Shown here: positions 58,041-64,000 of the stretch, in pieces
Numbering within the stretch: position 1 is the stretch's first letter
Layout of the letters: every line of letters starts with the position of its first letter
Source: Termitomyces sp. T153
Lineage: Eukaryota > Basidiomycota > Agaricomycetes > Agaricales > Lyophyllaceae
Direction of reading: 5' to 3'
NCBI GenBank assembly: GCA_018296165.2
Contig: JACKQL020000148.1
Location: forward strand, 1 to 64,000
DNA length: 64,000 nt
Notes under the pieces: model-generated
Databases searched by the model: none
Seen by the model: the letters and a program-made list of their open reading frames with translations, nothing else
Told to the model about the DNA's origin: nothing
Program-made: the position numbers and the translations under genes

Positions 58041-58849
58041 CACTTCCATACTAAGAAGTGGCATGACAAGCAGCCTTGACTCCCTGGTGAACTCAAGTGG
58101 CCCATCATAGAGGAGATAGTAGATGAGGATGAAATGCAGGTAACTGAGAGTCTACACAATGACCACTCTTCACTGCTAATCTCAGAGGAAGAGTATCAAA
58201 GAAGTACTCTTCAAGAGGGGGGAAGAGTATGCCAGAAGGTTTTAATTGACTCTTTGAAGGCAAGGGAAAGGAAGATTTGGGATAGACCAATCCCAAAGCC
58301 TACTCTTGAATAGGCATACAATCCATGCATGCTGCAAGAGTGGTATCAGGTCATAGCTGACCTGACACAGTGGAAAGGGGTTAGAAGACTGACTCCTGAT
58401 GTTGAAATATACCAAATGGCTATGGAGGATAAAATATCTGAGCCTAGCAAGTGCAAATACTTGTGAGTAGAAGCTAGAGGCAGGATGGCCTATGGTCCTG
58501 CTTGGATAAACATACCAGACAAATCAGAGATTCATCTGATGGCCTTGCATGATAAGTATGCAAAGCCTATACCACCAGCAAAATTGGCCAAGGAAGAGCA
58601 TCACTCTTTGCCAAGACTAGATTGAGGGAAGGCATGACCTTCCACACTAACAGAAGGCAACATTCCATACCTTCAACAGCAATGGTATGATGAATTCCAA
58701 AGCATGGTCAATGGAACAAAGGAGGAACTTCCTCCATGGTGAGAAGTGAATCATGAGATAAATCTCATTGATGAGACCAAACAGTACTCATACTTCATGC
58801 TGAGGTGCCCCAAGTCACTTCAGCAGCAACTGCAGGATAGAATCAACCA

Positions 58850-60146
58850 CTAATGTGCATGCTAAGTGGTGGGAACCATGTGTGGCTGATCAGGCTGCAC
58901 CACTACTATGCATTCCTAAGAAGGATGGATCCCTGTAGATGGTGCTAGATATGCATCAATGCAATGACAATACCATAAAGAATATAACACCCTTACTGGA
59001 CCAAGAAGTTATTAGGGAGGAAGTTGCTCACACACCAGTGAGGTCAAAAATTGACCTCACCAATGCATATGAGCAAGTGAGGATATGTACATTAGACATA
59101 TCAAGAACTGCATTTATGACCATTACTGTGATGTATCACAGTAATATCATGCAGATTAGTGACTGTAATGTGCCAGCTACATTCCAATGATTAATGACAT
59201 CCATCTTTAGGGATGTCATTGACAAGTGGATGCATATATACTTAGACAACATATTGTTTTTTTAGATTCCATTGAGGAACACAAGCAGTATCTCAGAGTA
59301 GTCTTTGAAAGACTATGCAAGAACAAGCTCTACCTCAAATGGAAGAAGTATGAGCTGTATGCTAAGTGCATGGAGTGTCTCAGCCATGCAATTGACTTGC
59401 AGGGTATACACCCAGATATGGACAAGTTGAATTGGATTCAGGAGTGGTGCACTCCTAGAACCTACAAGAATATCCAACTTTTTGTCAGATTAGTGAACTC
59501 TATTGGGAATTTCCTGCCCAATGTCTCTGTATACACTGAGCCATTAATGGCCATGATGCAGAATGGGTTGCCATTTCATTGGTGACCTATTCACCAGAGG
59601 TGCTTTGCCATGATCAAAAGGATCTATGCCAAAACCCCTGTGATACAGCTGATTGATCCTTGACATAAGGATCTCAATTGGCTAATCTGCAATGCCTCAA
59701 AAACAGGTGTTGTAGCAATGTATGGACAAGGTCTAAGCTAGCAGAAATGTTGGCCAGCTGGATTCATATCAAGAAAGTTCACCAATGCATAGCAAAATTA
59801 TGCTGTGCATGAACTTGAAACTCAGGCAATCCTAGAAGCCCTTCTCAAGTGGGAGGACAAGCTTCTAAGGTACAAGATACATGTGATAATGGATTATAAA
59901 GCACTTGAGTTTTTCAAAACTCAACAGAATCTGTCACTGTGCTAGCAACAGTGGACAGATTCTATGTTGAGATTTAATTTCAACATCATGTCAGTGAAAG
60001 GAGAGCTCAATAAGGTAGTGGACTGTTCATCCCACTACTTTGAGAGTGACTCTCCACAAGACAAATACTATGTCTATGACTATGTCTGCACAGATGCTCA
60101 TATTGACCCAGAGGGGGAGGATGATCTGCCCCCTACACACATGTAG
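58850..60146 (+). pseudogene. Element F reverse transcriptase and RNase H
   Basis: CIPKKDGSL (58912) and DMHQCNDNTIKN open the domain, followed by KIDLTNAYEQVRI and a degenerate FQ-x-LM-like stretch. The box IYLDNIL (59239-59256) has Asn for the second Asp. The thumb reads EHKQYLRVVFERLCKNKLYL. RNase H (59640-60010) has ICNASKTGV, where DAS would be expected, and AVHELETQAILEALLKWE. Several TGA/TAG codons interrupt. Confidence 0.8.
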
Positions 60147-60539
60147 GAAATGCAAGCACAACTGGATCAGATATGTGCTCTCCACAATGGACCTAGCCAT
60201 AGAGATAGGCAAGTGCATGATTGTCACAAAATTTGTGATGAGGAAGCACAAGTACTTATGCTGGTAATGATGGAAATGGAGATTCAGCCCATGCTCAGCA
60301 TGGGTCTGAGACTGAAGGGGACAAGGTTGATATGCCTCTTAGAGAAGCCATCCTAGGGATGGCCCAGTCTCTGCAGCCCCAAGATAGGAAGGATGGGGAA
60401 TTCCTCTGTCAAATCTGATCATTATACAGCAGAGACAAGCTCTTTGCTGAAATCCTGACTCAACTAAAAGACTATAAGTCCTTCTGTCTATAGGGTAAGC
60501 TCATTTTAACTACCAATCTCTTGGGCCATGAGGTGCTTT

Positions 60540-61872
60540 GTATACCTCATAATTGAGAGCTGGTCACTAGTGTGCTTGAGCAAGCATGCAATGTGATGGG
60601 ACACTTTGGTGCCCAACAAATGATGGAATACATTTATTGTTGGAATTGGTGGCCAACCATGGTTGCAGATGCTTGCATGTTCTGTACAACATGTCAGCTG
60701 TGTTGGTAGGCAAAAGAAGCAATCAGCTCCCTTCAGAGAAGTTACACTCCCTGCTTGTGCCAGTAAAATCTTGAGACTCAATAGGGATGGACTTTATAGG
60801 TCTGTTCTCTGAGTCTAAAGAGTATAACTATCTTTGGATAGTTATATGTTAGATGATGAGCATGGTGCACCTTATTCTAGTGCATACTACCATGACAGTG
60901 TTGCAGCTGTCCTGAATCTACATGTGTAAGATTGTGAGGCTACACAGCCTCCCAAGCTCAATTGTCAGCAGTCAAGACTTGAAGTTCACATCCAAATGGG
61001 GGCATGAACTACACAAGTTGTTAGGAGCAAAGCTCCTAATGTCTACATTGTTTCATCTGCAGATGGATGGTCAGACTGAATGTGCTAATAGAAACATTGG
61101 CTAAATCCTTCACACTGTGGTAGGACCAGACCAGAAAGACTGATTAAGTTGTATAGACTTGACAGAGTTTGCTGCAATAAATGCCAGTATATCTGAGACA
61201 ACACAATTTGCACTGTTTGAGCTAAATGGTGAGTATATGCCATCTATGATATGGGAGATTAGATTGGACACCATGATTCCAAGAGGAATTCAGCAGTTTA
61301 TCTGCCAAGCTCTGGAGAACTTGGCAGCAGTGCACAATGCAATTATCAAGGTGTGCATCTGAAAGATATGCATGACTAACTTGTCTGATAGGCCTGATCC
61401 TGACCTTGAGAAAGGTGCATTAGTGTATCTTTCCATGAAGAACCTCAATCTATTTAAAGGCAGAGCAAGAAAGCTCTGCCCAAAGTGGGTTGAGCCATAT
61501 AGAATTCTGGAGGCCTATAATGAGACCTCCAACTATGTATTGGAGTTGCCTATGGCACTTCAAGAATAAAGGTTATACTCCAAGTTCCATGTGTTGTTGT
61601 TATGCCCTTATAAGGCTAGCAACAACATTCTGTTTCCTAACAGGGCAATGCCAGAGCCTTATAACTTTGGTGCCCCCGATGACCAAGAATGGTTTGTCAA
61701 TAACCTAGTGGGTCATTGTTAGAATAGGAGGAACCTTGAGTTCAAGGTTTGTTGGAGCCTTGGGAACACCACCTGGGAGTCCCTTGAGACTTGCAAGGAC
61801 CTGGTGGCTCTTGACAGGTATTTGGAGTTGCAGAGTATGTGGCACCCTGTGCAGTTAGCTAGAAAGAGCTAA
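60540..61872 (+). pseudogene. Element F integrase with chromodomain, decayed
   Basis: Zinc-binding region: YIYCWNWWPTM-like text and CMFCTTCQLCW (60620-60710). Core: DFIGLFSESKEYNYLWI (60789), then ISSQDLKFTSKWGHEL (second Asp kept), and MDGQTECANRNI (61060 on). C-terminal part: GALVYLSMKNLNLFKGRARK (61408) and VEPYRILEAYNETSNYVLEL. Chromodomain relic: LEFKVCWSLGNTTWESLE at 61737-61790. The element stops being recognisable after 61872. Confidence 0.75.
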
Positions 61873-61954
61873 ATCAACTTAACTTAGTCCAGAAGTTAGA
61901 GAGGCTGCCATGCTGGTGGCCATCAATGATTATGTCAGCTAATTTTCTGGCTGA

Positions 61955-62206
61955 GTGCAAAGTCCAACTGGTCTTTGTCTCCTTCCACATTGTTGGTGCA
62001 ATGTGCCAACTATACTAGGAGACACCTTGCCCATGAGCAAGAAAAAAAAACAACCAGGCAAGGTGGATGGTGATCTGCCAAAGTATACTGTGAGCTCTGG
62101 ACAGAGCTCAAGAGGGAGAGAAGCAGGGAGCAGTTTGCTTCCTAGCTGTGGTGGCTTCACTGCACTAGCAGGAGGCTTGGTGCTGGGGGATGTAGCACCC
62201 CAATGA
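61955..62206 (+). other. Short open frame, unassigned
   Basis: 83 codons including MSKKKKQPGKVDGDLPKYTV and a Gly/Ser-rich end. It lies between the end of F and an inverted gag copy. No family recognised. Confidence 0.25.
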
Positions 62207-62299
62207 TGAGACAAGCAGCCTCAGTTCATAGGGACTCAAGACCTACAAGCAGAGAACTGTAGCAGTGCCAAGAGATGTGGCCCCACCTAGCTATGCTGT

Positions 62300-63440
62300 G
62301 GCAATGCAGCAGTCACACTTGGTGGCCATTCATCTCTACCCACATGACAAGACATTCTTTGTCTTGTGCTGGTGGCACTGGGCAGTCCATGGCATCCTTG
62401 GCCACTACAAGCTGCACCTTTCACATGCAAACCTCATTGCTAGGTTCTTTCTTCCTATGCTCACCAGTAAGGACCTTTGTGAGGGCAAATAGTCCCTTAC
62501 TATCACTACTACAAGTATAGTACTTGTTGTTATATATTTATAATTCAACATACTTTTTGCCATACTTCTAAGACCCATTGGACTCAAATGCATCTTCAAT
62601 GTCAGCCTCAGCAGGCTCTACCTTCTGCTCATCATCAGCTTCACCCTTATCTGATGGAGCAGCTGTGTGAGCTGCTTGCATGAATACTCAGGGAGTTGGC
62701 TTAGCTGGCTCCCTGCATTCACATACAAAGTGCCCAGCCTTTCCACACTTATAACAGTTTGTGGACTGCCCAGCATACTTGCTGGGCTGGCCTGATGCTA
62801 TGGCCACCACATTTTTCTCTGCAGCAAGATGTTTTCTTGCTGCCTGCACTGCAGCCATAGATTAGAAGGGCCCCAAGCCCATACCAGCTCTAGGTTGCAA
62901 TCATTTTGAGGCCACACATATAGCTGGCCTCTTCACTAACCTTGATCGCTATGACCAGATATGTTGTCTGGTCACCTCTGTTTGCTTAGCTAGTACAATC
63001 CCATTTGCTGGAGATTGTGCTGCTGCTAGCAATAGCTGCCATCCTGACAGACTTTTCTAGCTGCACTCTAAGTAGTGCACAGCAGTTTTAATGCTGTTTT
63101 TGTAGGCCTTGGCCTCTCAGTCAAACTCCTCAATGATATTTACTTTGGGAGCCAGTCTGCCATTGCATATTAATGCAATGAGTGTGTCAGAGGGTATTTC
63201 CTCTAAAAACTACTCATAAATAGTAAATTTTGTTGGGAAACACTGCCATGTTTTGAGCATGGTTGAGCAAAGCATCATAGAAGCCTTGCACTCCTTCTTT
63301 GACTGCATACACTAGGTCATGGAATGCATGGCATGCATCTTGCATTGTCAAAGGCTGTACAAACTAGTCATACAGTCTGAAAATCACATCCTTGAACCTC
63401 CAGTGGGACTGGGCCCTATTGATATGTATTATATGTCATA
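62300..63440 (-). pseudogene. Inverted copy of element F gag/protease junction
   Basis: Reads on the minus strand like 56590-57690. Shared landmarks: GGGCCCAGTCCCACTGGAGGTTCAAGGATGTGAT, CAAGGCTTCTATGATGC, the zinc knuckle region and, near 62350, the minus complement of CTGGGCAGTGC...ACAAAGAATGT. Both copies carry different stops, so they decayed separately. Together with F it forms a large inverted repeat with a spacer of about 4.6 kb. Confidence 0.8.
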
Positions 63441-63443
63441 GGT

Positions 63444-63675
63444 GTAAGGGCAACCTCTGGAGCAATGGATCAGAGTCATGCAGCTAGCAGAGGGGAATCC
63501 AAAGTACATTAGCAGAGTAGATGATGATACAAATCAGTAACTAATCACCTAGCAGAGGGGAATCCAAAGAGAACAAGTCTAAGGATCCCCACTGCTGGGC
63601 ACAGTGCATCAGTGGGTGGCAGAGGCATAGGAACTACTGTACAGGTGACTGGAGCTACTCCTAACCCTAGGGTGA
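63444..63675 (-). mobile_element. LTR fragment, family 1, reverse orientation
   Basis: The reverse complement matches the last 235 or so bases of the LTR at 29657-30025: CCCTAGGGTTAGGAG, CTGTACAGTAGTTCC, GGATCCTTAGACTTGTTCTC and CTCTGGAGGTTGCCCTTACA. The 5' half of the LTR is missing. Confidence 0.75.
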
Positions 63676-64000
63676 TAACTCCTTAACAAGTCCAGGGGCA
63701 TGTACATTCTTCCATGGCTCCCAGGAAATATCCTTGATTCCATAGCCTTTCCACTTCACCTTGTACTGTAGTCATCTCCAGAATAAATGGCTGTCTAGGA
63801 TTTCTTCCACTTCATACTCTTTATTGTCATTGGCCACCACTGGGGGCAGTGAAGGTGGTGGATGTCACCCTAGGATAGGATCTTTAGGGGCTGGAGTAAG
63901 TTTGACCACATTGAACACCAGATGAAGCTGGCACATCCTTGCAAAGAATCAGAGTCAATAGACCAAGGGTCCTATCTGTCATTTCACTGTGAATAGCCCT
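63676..64000 (-). pseudogene. Gypsy integrase end and chromodomain, reverse orientation, cut by window edge
   Basis: On the minus strand: FNVVKLTPAPKDP, then NDNKEYEVEEILDSHLFW and, past a stop, LQYKVKWKGYGIKDISWEPW. It is close to the chromodomain at 54235-54340 (same family). It runs straight into the truncated LTR without the polypurine tract. Confidence 0.75.

Overview
The window looks like part of a repeat-rich genome of a filamentous basidiomycete, most likely an agaricomycete. Two spliced host genes have short introns (49-92 nt, GT..AG). The rest is typical mushroom mobile DNA: Ty3/gypsy elements with chromodomain integrases, a KDZ transposase relic and a Plavaka transposase relic. No species is assigned. 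All readings are by eye, and exon borders are predictions.

Layout. 0.1-1.2 kb: dispersed repeat copy A. 1.3-2.6 kb: intact seven-exon gene for a multi-span membrane protein. 2.6-23.4 kb: CpG-starved repeat desert with a decayed sister copy (B) of the first repeat, solo LTRs, a reverse RNase H scrap, a zinc-cluster/coiled-coil gene relic (9.4-11.6 kb), a tRNA-like repeat array (11.8-12.7 kb) and a large KDZ transposon (about 13-20 kb). 23.7-27.9 kb (minus strand): nine-exon P-type Ca2+-ATPase of the PMC1/PMCA class, whose frame is open but whose ion-binding and catalytic motifs are changed. 28.4-29.6 kb: Plavaka remnant. 29.7-33.7 kb: decayed gypsy element A. 35.4-36.9 kb: LTR, gag and an inverted repeat of element E. 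36.9-47.5 kb: CpG-rich gypsy element C. 47.5-53.6 kb: element D, inserted in the 3' LTR of C. 53.6-54.9 kb: integrase, chromodomain and LTR, probably the other end of E. 55.1-61.9 kb: another gypsy lineage (F). 62.3-64 kb: inverted copy of F gag, then a reverse LTR and chromodomain.

Two themes connect these parts. First, base composition changes abruptly. CpG is almost absent from 2.6-23.4, 28.9-36.9 and 53.6-64 kb, but common in the host genes and in elements C and D. Paralogous pairs inside the window differ mainly by CpG to TpG/CpA. Catalytic codon pairs that would contain a CpG (Asp-Asp of reverse transcriptase, Asp-Ser-Gly of protease) are the ones altered. Second, elements C and D carry an antisense spliced gene between the chromodomain and the 3' LTR. 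In D, whose gag-pol is wrecked, this gene can be read as an intact 334-residue protein. A third relative-like gene lies at 9.4-11.6 kb. This antisense gene family and the altered Ca2+ pump are the best candidates for undescribed biology here.
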